This document shows positions 20,575 to 32,220 of a stretch of 40,060 nucleotides of DNA, piece by piece. Under the pieces are notes generated by a model, which worked only from the letters and a program-made list of their open reading frames with translations, did not search any database and had not been told where the DNA came from. The position numbers and the translations under genes are program-made. The stretch is from Protostelium mycophagum (Eukaryota; Evosea; Variosea; Protosteliida; Protosteliaceae): assembly GCA_002081555.1 (NCBI GenBank), contig MZNV01001573.1, forward strand, positions 1-40,060. Reading direction: 5' to 3'. Each line of letters begins with the position of its first letter. Within the stretch, counting starts at the first letter, position 1.

Positions 20575-22584
20575 CTACTCATCGTCAAATAAATTGGCGA
20601 ATCTACTGCTCAAGCTCTGGTGCATTTGAGGTTGTGGTTGCGGTTGAGAGTGAGTCCTCTGCATCTGTACATTGTCGTGATATGGTATATTCCGTGTCGA
20701 TTTCATATTGTCTCGCACTCTCGTCGCATTTTGTAATTTGCGCAGGATTTCCTGTGACATCTTAACGATGGACTGCACAAACAAACTCACTTCGTGCTTT
20801 TCATTCTCCAACAGAGTGTTTTTGAGGGCTTCGTCCAACTGCTTCATCTTTCTGTTGAGACTCAGCTCTCTTTCTTTGTACTTGGCTTTTTTAGACTCTC
20901 TCTTGTCTTCCAAATTTTTGGCAGCCTGCGCCAGTTCCCTCTCTACAGTCGTCATCACGATGACAGAAACCTTCATCATCGCCTCACCATCCTTCTTTTG
21001 TTTCACCCGCGCGGACTTTAGCTGCCTCTCGAGCTCTTCAGATTCGATACGAAACTCTCTCAATATTTCTGCTCTCTTTTTGTCCAACTCTGAAATCTTT
21101 TAGAGGTTTGATCACCAGAGAATCTTTACCTTTTGCAGAGATCTCTCGCTCCTTGTCGATATCAAACTTCATCTCCTGGATGGTCTCGTCGTAGCTTTTA
21201 GATTTTTGACATTCCGCACTTATTTCTGCCCTCAGTTGTTCGCAATTCTGCGATCATGACATCAACTGCAAACTACAGCACCGGAGAATTGCGAAATATA
21301 CCTCATTCTCTTCCTTTAAAGTCATCTGCAGTTCGTTATGTTCTTCTCTGAATAATTGTATTCTATCCTTCATCTCTCTTATTGATATCTCATCTACTAT
21401 CACTTGAGCTCAATATCTTTGTCTGGTAAAGTGTGTACTGACGCAAGTCGGCCCATCTCAATCTCTCAGATCGACCCTCTCCCCCATCTAGATTCTTCAG
21501 TTCAAATTAAAATAAGGTGAAGGTAATAGCTGACCTCAGTAAAAGCACGGCTCTTCTGTAACTGAGCAAAGTCTGTCCATAATCTGTACTGGCTCGAATG
21601 CTCTTGCCAAGCTCCCGAGTGCGATGTAAATGCCACTATACGAGGTCACACGAGGCATGAAAAAATGTGATACTATTTCATTATTTATACCTGAAACCTG
21701 TTTATAATTCATCTGTAGGTGGAACATTCGATCAGAATGATTATCCAATCTCTCATTCGCTGCTTGTAGAAATGATTTAAATTTGGACGTTTGTACATTG
21801 AATCTGATGTACAGTGAGGACTTCGAAGAAGGTGTTCATTGTACCCACGCGATCGTGAGTTGTTCTTTGATATTTAAATGATTTAAGAATTGTTTTTCTT
21901 GGTATTCCTGAAGCTGTCGTTTCTTCTGTGCGCTGTTCATGAGCAGCGATTCCCACGTCTAAGATTATTGGTGAGGAGAGTTCAAGATTGAAGTACCTCT
22001 GTTTTTGTCCTTTGTATTTCTGTTTCTGTCTCTTTATTCTCCAATAGATGAAGTTGTTGCTCTAGTCTTGATTTCTTCTGTTCATTTTCCTTCATCAGAG
22101 CCTCCAACTGGAGTGTCACGATCGAGGTGGATCCTAATCTCTCACCTTCTCTCCAATGTCTTTAAGATCATAGGGCGCTCTTTCGTCAAAAGATTTCTTC
22201 TGGACCATCACTGCAAACATCTTATTCTGCCAACTGAAGAGGTTAGCCTTGGAAAGCCTCAATCCCTCGTGCCTTGTTTTTAGATCTTGGACGACATCCT
22301 CTGGTGCGGCTTCGGAGAGAGCGACATTTTGGCTGGAAATGATATAACCAAGAGTGGTAGTTCGGGCCTCGAGCTTGTGCTCTGTCATTTGATTTGGATT
22401 TTGCAACGATTACCTCTCCCGCCCAAATCCGGAATTTAAATCCTCTTCCATAGAACATGATTGTGTCTTCCAACCACAGGAAACCAAGTGCTTGTGTGGA
22501 GACAATTGAAAGCAGGTTTGAATCATCTATTGAAATATTAGATGATGATGGGTGGAAAACACTCCCCGAGGACCGTTCAACCAT
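20575..22584 (-). CDS. Coiled-coil protein of unknown function
   Basis: A tentative start MVERSSGSVFHPSSS at 22584 leads through LWLEDTIMFYGRGFKF and IWAGE, then an in-phase exon LEARTTTLGYIISSQ ... LRLSKANLFSWQNKMF. Later exons are charged and heptad-like: LEALMKENEQKKSRLEQQ, TWESLLMNSAQKKRQLQEY, ANERLDNHSDRMFHLQMN, LREEHNELQMTLKEEN, then the long last exon DKKRAEILREFRIESEEL. That exon ends in a Gln/Pro/His-rich segment (QPQPQPQMHQ) and the acidic tail RFANLFDDE with stop at 20575. Most of the protein is predicted coiled coil. No enzymatic motif is visible. The family is not recognised. It overlaps nothing, and its 5' end lies only about 60 bp from the duplicated H3 3' fragment. Confidence 0.75.
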
Positions 22585-22644
22585 CAAGGAACATCTCAGA
22601 TTGCAAAATATCAGAACAACAACACAACACACAATGCACTCTCT

Positions 22645-24809
<2,165 letters not shown>

Positions 24810-27525
24810 TTACATTCTGGCACGTGTAGGCTCTCCCTGGTTGTCTGTCTCATTGAACTTGGACCAATCAGCAGCGATGGGTGCTCCGAGTATGTGGTCG
24901 GACACTCCGAAAGCCTCCACGAGGTGGAGAGCCTGGGGTGCCAGCTTTCTGATCACGAGGCGCTGGGCGTCGAGGATGACGTCGATCTACAATCGTGTCA
25001 GTCTTTTTGGAAATAAAAATGCAACAACATTATAATCCAAAATTGTTTGCAAGAATAAACTTGATAGAAGCTGCAACACCAAAACTACATCTTGGCAGAG
25101 AATCTGCAGCTCTGACATATGTCCACGCCGAAAAAACCAAACACACCTTCTGAGGGGACAAAAGTCCAGAGGCGATGTAGAATGACATGTGCTCTTCTAC
25201 AACGGACAGCACCCAAATTCTGGCCATCTGTGTGAGTGTCTTTCTGACGCTGTCGGGGCTGGCACTCAACACATCGAGGTATCTCTCTAGGATGACCCTC
25301 TCTCCGTATGCTTTGGCGAGGTCCTGAATGTGGTCCGATTCTTCCAGCTGCCAAACCTGGAAATCTGGATCACTTTCTGCCTTTGGGTGTCTACAATGGA
25401 AAATTCACTGAAATTACCTCAAAGATGCTCTTCTTGTGGTCAGCACCGGCTTTCATCTTTTTGCCCAGGCCAACAAGGAGTCGGTTCTCTCTTGCCTTGA
25501 AAAGTTCCAAGAATATTCTTAGAATCTGTACACGTCATCACTCTGGATCTTTTTGACGGTCTACAACGAGTCATACCTTCTCGTCAGAAGAGGCGAGGTC
25601 AGCAGAGGCCAGGGACTTTTCGTCGACGCTGTGCAGCTTCACTTTTCCGGCAGTGAAGTCGGCGAGAAGCTCTTTAGATGTCTTCATCATCAACACGCTG
25701 TTGTCACCTACACACATTTATTCTTCTCTCCAATCTTCAAAACGCGGGAAAAACGTTGTGCGGTTATTTCCGCAATTGGTCGGTAAGCAACCTCGTTTTG
25801 AAAAATTTTACAAGTTGGAAAAGTTGAGAGATGTGCGAACCTTCTGCGGTCATTCCAGCATGAGCGAGGCCCAATAGAGGGCCGAATCTGTTGCAGCTGA
25901 GATAGCCTTGTCCTCCACATCTCTCTCTGGAAATAGAGATGGTTCTTTCCATATTCCATGTGACGAGTGGCTTGATCACGCAGCACAGTCTGACCACCTG
26001 TATGTCATCACGCGAAATTTCGGGGAAATTTGACGGGTTCCAGTGAGTCACGAAATTTCCTGGAAATTTACCTCGACGGCGTCGTTTGCGGATCCTTTGG
26101 ACCATCTTTCCTTCACGTAAGAGAGTCCAATGTTGACCGCGTATGTCCTCGCGATAAGTGGCAAAAGTGCTCGCTGTTGCAATTGATAAGCCGCAATAGG
26201 GGTGTCACTCTTGCCCCTGTCTACAATCAACCAAAAATAGAATTAAAATTCAGAGGAATTCAGAAAAGAATGACCCACTTCGGACCGACGCAGAGTCTGG
26301 AAGAGGCGTATTTCATCGCGACGGTAAGTCCGGTCTTTGTGCCTCCCAAACATAAAGAGGCGATGCAAAGACGTCCGGCGAGCAGCTGGTCCGCCACGGT
26401 TAAGAACCTCGCTCTTCTGTTCTTGATTTTGGAAGTGAAAACGCCCTTCTCATCGATGTCGGAATGTTTGTTCAACAAGTTTTGGCTGAAATTTCGATGA
26501 GATTTCGGGAAATTTCTGGGAAATTTACCGAGGGACTCGGACGTGGTCGAACCATAATTTTCCGTTGTCGACACCGTTGCATCCCATTTTGTGTCCCATG
26601 TCTTCGATGCGTACTCCTACTTTTCTCAGAATTTCCCTCGAATTTTCTGTAAAGAACGCTGAAATTTCGATGAGATTTCTGACCGTTTGCGACGGAGTGA
26701 TCTTCATTTCTGATTCTGACGAGGATCGCATGTATGCCTTCATTGGATCCATTTGGTAAGATGAGTTGTGCAAAAACAATGGCCCACTTGGCATGGACAG
26801 CAGAATTTGTGATCCAATATTTCTGCGATATCTCAGGGAATTTTCAGGGAATTGCAGTGTACAGACCTGTGCGAGGGAGGAGGGGGTGTGGATGACGAAC
26901 TCTTGTGTTTTGTCGTCATAGTGTGCAGTGGTTTCCATTTCTACTGCATTGTTACCGTATCCGAGCTCGGTAAGGGCGAAACAGCCGATGGCGCTAAGGT
27001 CATCGATGGAATCCAAAAATTTGCTAATCATGAATTAGGTGATCATTTTTTGGTCTAGATAAAGACATACCCGTGATGCTTCTCTGTTCCCAGATTGAGC
27101 AAGGTTCCTCCAAAGAGGTTGTATTGAACAGTCAATTTGGTGGCCATGCTTGGATCGGTCATTCCAGCCAATTCGTGGCTAGCAAATACGCGAAGGGGGT
27201 TATGGATGAAATCCTTCACGCTCACCAATTTGGCCTCTGAAATCTTCTTGAGACGTTCGAGAGCGAGTTCTCTGACATCAATCACCACAGCATCGATTGT
27301 CACCGGTTATATTTCAAATCATCTTTATATGACTTACCTTTCAAACCTAAGAGAGATGTCATATCTAGGAATGAAAAGGGGGTCTCTGAGAAATTCTCTG
27401 AAGCGGTCTCTCGTCTCGTGATTATCGTAATCCAGAATGTGGCGGAGGGCTGCAACGTCAAAATCCGGTCCCGCAGCGCCGTTGACTTGGCTCATCTTGC
27501 TTGTCGATCCGTCCACTTGAGTCAT
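24810..27525 (-). CDS. Peroxisomal acyl-CoA oxidase
   Basis: Acyl-CoA oxidase is the FAD-dependent first step of peroxisomal beta-oxidation. Start [14 protein letters not shown] at 27525. Exons give [130 protein letters not shown] with the catalytic motif [23 protein letters not shown], and [20 protein letters not shown]. The chain ends in ARM, TAA at 24810-24812, which fits the PTS1 pattern [SAC][KRH][LM]. The gene has about 14 short introns. The intron near 25520-25570 carries the ACTCGTTGTAG word close to its donor and ends TGACGTGTACAG. Two introns near 26480 and 26660 share a 20-bp block. Confidence 0.93.
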
Positions 27526-27687
27526 CGTGCTCTCGTTTGTTTTTGTAGAAATTGAAAGGTTGTCAGGGATTTACAAATTCCCATTGTTGTAGATTACCAC
27601 ATTTTTTTGGAGATATTTTTACACTCATAAGGGCCATCATTTGTACATCAAAAGTGCACGTGATCGTTGAGAAATTGTACAGTTCAA

Positions 27688-27924
27688 TCATTTATTTATT
27701 TTCTTGACCTGAGATGGTTGTAGATTACCAGTTTGATAAGTCACGCCTGAATGTTGACGATTTTTGAAGAAGTCGTGATGGCACGTGTTAAGCTGGAATG
27801 AAAAGGGGCACGGCAAGAGATTTTCTATCAAGGATCTGAGATTACCGCCCAGATTCAAGGAATTTTCACTCATAATACTCCGATAATCGGTAATCTCCGA
27901 AGTGAAATCGAGAGGACAGGTCAC
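27688..27924 (-). CDS. Possible small protein upstream of the GATA-finger gene
   Basis: A 78-codon frame (MTCPLDFTSEITDYRSIM ... NKstop) lies divergent to the GATA-finger gene, with only 30 bp between their starts. It has no recognised domain. It could equally be promoter sequence that happens to be open, and the GGTAATCTACAACC near its end looks like a donor plus the frequent intron word. Weakly supported. Confidence 0.25.
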   Translation of the reverse strand: MTCPLDFTSEITDYRSIMSENSLNLGGNLRSLIENLLPCPFSFQLNTCHHDFFKNRQHSGVTYQTGNLQPSQVKKINK

Positions 27925-27954
27925 ATTTTACAGACAACACAGCAAAGACACAAC

Positions 27955-28554
27955 ATGACCATCACTTCGACAAGATTTAGAGCTTGGGATGATGAATTAG
28001 AGCATCCTGAATTAAAGAAGCAGAAGATTGCGGAAATACCACACATAGAGAAAGAGGTCCACGATGACGTAAATGCAGACAATGTAGAAGAGGTCACACA
28101 AGAGGAGCTCATGATGGGCGCCTACATGCTGGCCCACATGAGATGTTTCTGCGAGAATTGTGGAACACCAGAGACACCACAATGGCGCAAGGGCTGGTAC
28201 TCAGAGCTATTCAAGCGCCCAGTGCACCTCTGTAATGCGTGTGGCATCAAGTATCACAAATCCCAGCACTGCCCGTACTGTCACTTTGTATATGGCAAAG
28301 AACAAGAGAAGCTGTCAGAGGAAGAAAGAAAGAACTGGCTCACGTGTCAGTCATGTGGACGCTGGTGTCACGTAGAATGCGAGGCTAAATGCGGGACATG
28401 GGATCTTGCACAGAACCCGGACACGTACCAGTGTATTGGTTGCAGGAAACCAGACTCTAAAATAGAACCCACATTAGACATGCAGTATGGAAAGATGTAC
28501 AGAAGGGAAGCGGATGCGGATCAGAGATGGTCGGCGGTTGCACCTGTAGCATAA
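27955..28554 (+). CDS. GATA-type zinc finger protein with a second Cys/His-rich module
   Basis: An intronless 199-aa protein, likely a nuclear DNA-binding or chromatin protein. The N-terminal 60 residues are acidic. A GATA finger follows: CENCGTPETPQWRKGW ... HLCNACGIKYHK, the C-X2-C ... C-X2-C pattern with the family TPQWRKG core. Directly after it comes CPYCHFVYGKEQEKL, then WLTCQSCGRWCHVEC and YQCIGC, a PHD/RING-like set of Cys and His ligands. The last 30 residues are basic and without a motif. The combination of GATA and PHD-like fingers in one compact chain is unusual. The start is the first ATG in frame. Lack of introns is unlike its neighbours. Confidence 0.85.
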   Translation: MTITSTRFRAWDDELEHPELKKQKIAEIPHIEKEVHDDVNADNVEEVTQEELMMGAYMLAHMRCFCENCGTPETPQWRKGWYSELFKRPVHLCNACGIKYHKSQHCPYCHFVYGKEQEKLSEEERKNWLTCQSCGRWCHVECEAKCGTWDLAQNPDTYQCIGCRKPDSKIEPTLDMQYGKMYRREADADQRWSAVAPVA

Positions 28555-28608
28555 AGAAACTGTACATAATTGCTGTTTATTTTTATTTTAATTTTGATAA
28601 ATAATAAT

Positions 28609-28746
28609 TTACCGAACTGCAAAAAGACGATCTGTAACTAAACTGTCGAGCAACTTCTTTGCAGCGCACAATAGATCCAGATTTTCACTCCGATCAGACA
28701 CATCATGCAAGTGATTAGTGCCATTCAACAAATAGAAAAGAGTTCT
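28609..28746 (-). CDS. Possible last exon of an unrecognised gene
   Basis: After a good acceptor (pyrimidine run, TGACAG) the frame reads TLFYLLNGTNHLHDVSDRSE, LDLLCAAKKLLDSLVTDRLF and AVR, with TAA at 28609-28611. A candidate upstream exon near 28790-28880 reads LVLTFVIWQLHGVSYWMVHA. The gene would lie tail-to-tail with the GATA-finger gene. Composition looks coding, but there is no family match. Confidence 0.35.
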   Translation of the reverse strand, partial: RTLFYLLNGTNHLHDVSDRSENLDLLCAAKKLLDSLVTDRLFAVR

Positions 28747-28889
28747 GTCACGTTGTGAAAGGAAGAAAAAACGTTGAGGTCGTTATTTGTCCGCATGAAC
28801 CATCCAGTATGATACTCCGTGAAGTTGCCAGATTACAAATGTGAGGACCAACGGATCAGTTTTTGTGTGAGGATGCATTATACTGTATG

Positions 28890-29348
28890 CGTGTCAGCCG
28901 TCAGATGCGGTGGTATCACAGGAAAAACCCAATAACCCATACTTTTACACTTCCTTGGGGTGGAGCAGTGTACAAGTAAGAATCACACATGATGCTAAGG
29001 AGATGAGCGACAACATCACCACCACTCCCAACATTGACTCAGCCTCTCGCATCTCTGTGTGGTCTGAATTCAAGTGGCAAAAACTCGACAAGAGCTTAAC
29101 AAAATGAAAGAGAGGGAGTGTTGCATTTTTGTATGACTCCTGATCAGTTGTAGATTTAACACACAGCTGAATAGCGACATCATCCTCACCATGCCCTTCA
29201 CCTCATTCTGGTATTGTATATTTCAGATCATCAGCGGATGTAAGTTTCATCCTCTCAACAAAGACAGACATTAATATGGGATTGATTGTAAAAATTCACA
29301 CATCCCCGAACGTCACTTTTGCGACATGAACCGAAATGACAGCCACGG
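28890..29348. other. Spacer with a short + strand open frame
   Basis: A 35-codon frame MSDNITTTPNIDSASRIS ... LDKSLTK ends with TGA at 29107 and looks coding in composition but matches nothing known. The remainder to 29348 holds one GTTGTAGAT word (29147) and no recognised feature. Confidence 0.25.
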
Positions 29349-29519
29349 TTGGGAAAACTAGAGAGAATTTGTGCTTCTCACGTATTCAATTTCAGCAGAA
29401 GGGTCACTGAGGAGCAGGACAGAATTGCACGTGTTAGAGAATCTGAATTTCAAAATTATATTTATTTTCGAAAATGGCACAAATCCATGTCGCCGGGTAA
29501 AAATTCATTCCTTTTTTTC

Positions 29520-30330
29520 GTAGGAAAATCAACATTGACCGACTCTCTTGTTGCTGCCGCAGGCATCATCAATCTATACAAGCCAGTCAAAATCGATCGT
29601 GCCTTCTTGGAACTACAACTGGACCCCGAGAGTATGTACAACAATTTTGTGAGGATTATCGAGAAGATCAACGTGACACTTGCGACACATCAAGACGAGC
29701 TCATGAGTGACATCTCGGTATATCCGGAGAAAGGGAATGTGAGTGTCTCAAACATGTTTATATCTTCTGGTGTTGACAGGTGGCATTTGCTGCATCATCA
29801 CGTCTTTGACTGCAGAGGATCGCAAACAGAAAGAGAAGAAGATGGTCAACCAGCAGACAAAGCTTTGCTCGAGATGATTGTCAAACACCTCCCCTCACCT
29901 CTAAAGCACAGAAGTACAGGGTCAACAACCTCTACACAGGCCCACTCGATGACGCCATGGCCGAGGCCATCAAAATTGCGACCCATTTGGACCGCTTATC
30001 ATGTACGTGTGAAAGATGGAGCCACGGCAGATCTATCGAGATTCTTCGCATTTGGAAGAGTTTATTCCGGCACTTTACGCTCCGGCAAGAAGGTGGATCT
30101 TTATATCAAGACCTGTCAGAGAACTGTCATGATGGGAAAGAAGACTGAGCGTGGATTCTGACCCATGTGGAAACACTTGTGCAGTAGTGGGAGTCGACCA
30201 GCTTATCCTCAAATCAGCGAGGTGGTGCAGGGCATCAGAAAGAAAGGAGGGTCTGGGAGACGTGCTTCCCCTCTCTGCTTATATGGACAAATCCGGTCAC
30301 ATACATATTCTTCGTGTCTTGATCTATGCA
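29520..30330 (+). pseudogene. Translation elongation factor 2 pseudogene
   Basis: EF-2 moves tRNA and mRNA through the ribosome; this copy cannot. Recognisable pieces in order: GKSTLTDSLVAAAGII (G1 region without the usual HVDHG before it), then directly KPVKIDRAFLELQLDPES and NNFVRIIEKINVTLATHQDE, so most of the G domain including the effector loop is gone. An intron follows (GTGAGTGTCT to TTGACAG), then LEMIVKHLPSPLK, DDAMAEAIKI, SRFFAFGRVYSGTLRSGKKV, YIKTCQRTVMMGKK, DPCGNTCAVVGVDQLI, and finally EVVQGIRKK from the extreme C-terminus. Frames change several times and domains III-V are absent. A retained intron argues against a processed copy. Intact EF-2 is about 840 residues. Confidence 0.85.
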
Positions 30331-30647
30331 AAAGCTCTTTCGTACCTCTCAAAAAAACACTTTTATTTAAATAACTGAAGTAGCGAAGGGCATCTCATTG
30401 TCCTTTTGAAATCGGTGAATCCAATAAACAAGTCCTCAGTCGCTGTGATTTGTCAATTGAATATTTTTGCTTCATTGAATGATAACAACCTCTCCCTCTG
30501 TTCCTTTCAGTCTTCTCTGTTCCCTTAACAAAAAATTGTGCATCCAGACCAGCGACTCCTGTCTACATTCCTGCAATGATGAATATTTCTGGGGTTATGT
30601 GTCGACATTTTGTCACCTCTGGTACAGGCAAAGATTCATCAGGAAGG
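30331..30647. other. Spacer between EF-2 pseudogene and RasGAP gene
   Basis: AT-rich, with a TTTATTTAAATAACTGA run near 30362. No gene, repeat or RNA was recognised. Confidence 0.4.
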
Positions 30648-31917
30648 TCATCCGTAATACCCTACCAATAGTTTAGTTTCCCATAATTGTAAAATCAATT
30701 GAAAAAGCCAATAAAAGACTGATCTACAACGAGCATTTACCGTGACGATGTCGTAAAATTTTGTGAGGCGGGGGAGATTGTCCATAACAAATTGGTCAAA
30801 TTTGACCAAATGCGGTGCTCTCAAGCTGGGCATCGTGCCAAAAGCGAGATTCTGCATGACTGAGAGATGTCAGTGAAATTTCGTCGATGCACATTGCAGA
30901 TCAGATTACCTCCGGAGATGATCATCAAGACCCGCTGTATGTCGACAGTCGTCTCTTCTGAATAGATTTCAGTGAAAATTCTCGAAAAATTCTTGTAGTA
31001 AAATTTGACAAAATTACACGGATATTTCTCCGAAATTTCACCTTCGATCAGATGCCATTCTTGCGGTGATTTTATGGCCTCTACAACGAACCTCTGGAAC
31101 AGTAATGCTCCAATAGCTCGACCCTCCATTCCGGGAAATCTCCCAGCGGCTTGGTTCCGTATTCCTGATATCGCTCTTCTCAACCACCTATCAAAAATGT
31201 CATTTTGACATCGTGACGTCAAAAGTGACGTCATTTTGACACTCACGGTGACATCTCTCCAACCCTCTTGCGTATCTGGTTGAAACCTCTCGACAGCATG
31301 AGGAGAAGCTGGTATACATTCACGTCAACAAACTCAGCGTCTGTTTCCGTGAAAGACATGTTCCTCTGTCCGGGAGCAGTCTGTTAGTTTCAGACTTTCA
31401 CCAGATGGATGATGAAACGTAATGGAAAGATGTCACTATGACAATGTGCCAAGTACTCATGATATCATCGGAAAAGTTCATTTGGCTTACCACTCGAATA
31501 TTATGTTTGGGCAAATACAATTCCCATAATAGATCACCGAGAGAGTTATATAAATAACTACAACTCGTCGACTTCGCAAACCAGATGAACATGTAGGTTG
31601 CCACAGAATTTTCCCTGAACAAATTGGGTGCCACATCTACAACGAGTCACTTTCAGAAAATTAGATGAAAACTCACCGGTTCGCTGTATGGAATCGAGTG
31701 TGTGACGCAATAACAAGTCGGTGGCGACTCGGGGGCTATTGTACATCGCGATGTACATATAACACCTGCTGTAAGTCTCAAGGTCTTCTCGTCCGAGAAA
31801 TTCCGAGAGGTATCCTGAAGCTGCGAGATTGTCCTCTAAAAGAGCTTTCTCCAGTCGATGAAGACATTTTTTCTGTGGATCAGACAACTGTGTAAGAGTT
31901 ATTTTGTGGTGCCTCAT
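30648..31917 (-). CDS. RasGAP-domain protein
   Basis: RasGAP proteins stimulate GTP hydrolysis by Ras-family GTPases. Start MRHHKITLTQLSDPQKKC at 31917. The domain runs through EFLGREDLETYSRCYMYIA, then after an intron ending ACTCGTTGTAG the exon DVAPNLFRENSVATYMF, where Arg in LFREN is the arginine-finger position. Next come NVYQLLLMLSRGFNQIRKR, IGALLFQRFVVEAIKSP (the place of the family FLRF.CPAI motif), IQRVLMIISGG, and NLAFGTMPSLRAPHLVKF. The C-terminus is not settled. After KFYDIVT there is either read-through to GYYG at 30648 or a 17-nt candidate intron ending CTCGTTGTAG. At about 330-350 aa it is little more than the GAP domain. In amoebae such proteins tune Ras signalling in motility and macropinocytosis (family knowledge). 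Confidence 0.82.
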
Positions 31918-32220
31918 CGGAGTTTTCGCTTAATCATTATTATTTTTATTTAAACATTATTTTTTTATGATTAAATTGTGGCTGCCGCAGTCCGAAATAC
32001 CACACCAACAAGCGAGATGAAAAACCGACGAAATCTCATCAAGTTTCCTTGGAGAATATCCTTACCATCAGACCGGTACTCATCTGTAGGTAAGAAATAT
32101 GGGGGAAATTTGGTGGAGTTTTCATTCTTCTGTGCATCTCGATCATGCTCTCACTCCTCTCCCTCCCCCTTTTTCGCAGAATAATCTATGACGAATCAAT
32201 CTGATCAACGATTTACATTT
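31918..32220. other. Spacer between RasGAP and PSI/IPT genes
   Basis: AT-rich 5' flank of RasGAP and 3' flank of the membrane protein gene. No gene, repeat or RNA was recognised. Confidence 0.4.

Noticed and set aside
28609-28900. Continuation of the EF-2 pseudogene upstream or a distinct minus gene
   Set aside because: The minus exon here shows no EF-2 similarity, so it was listed only as a weak candidate exon.
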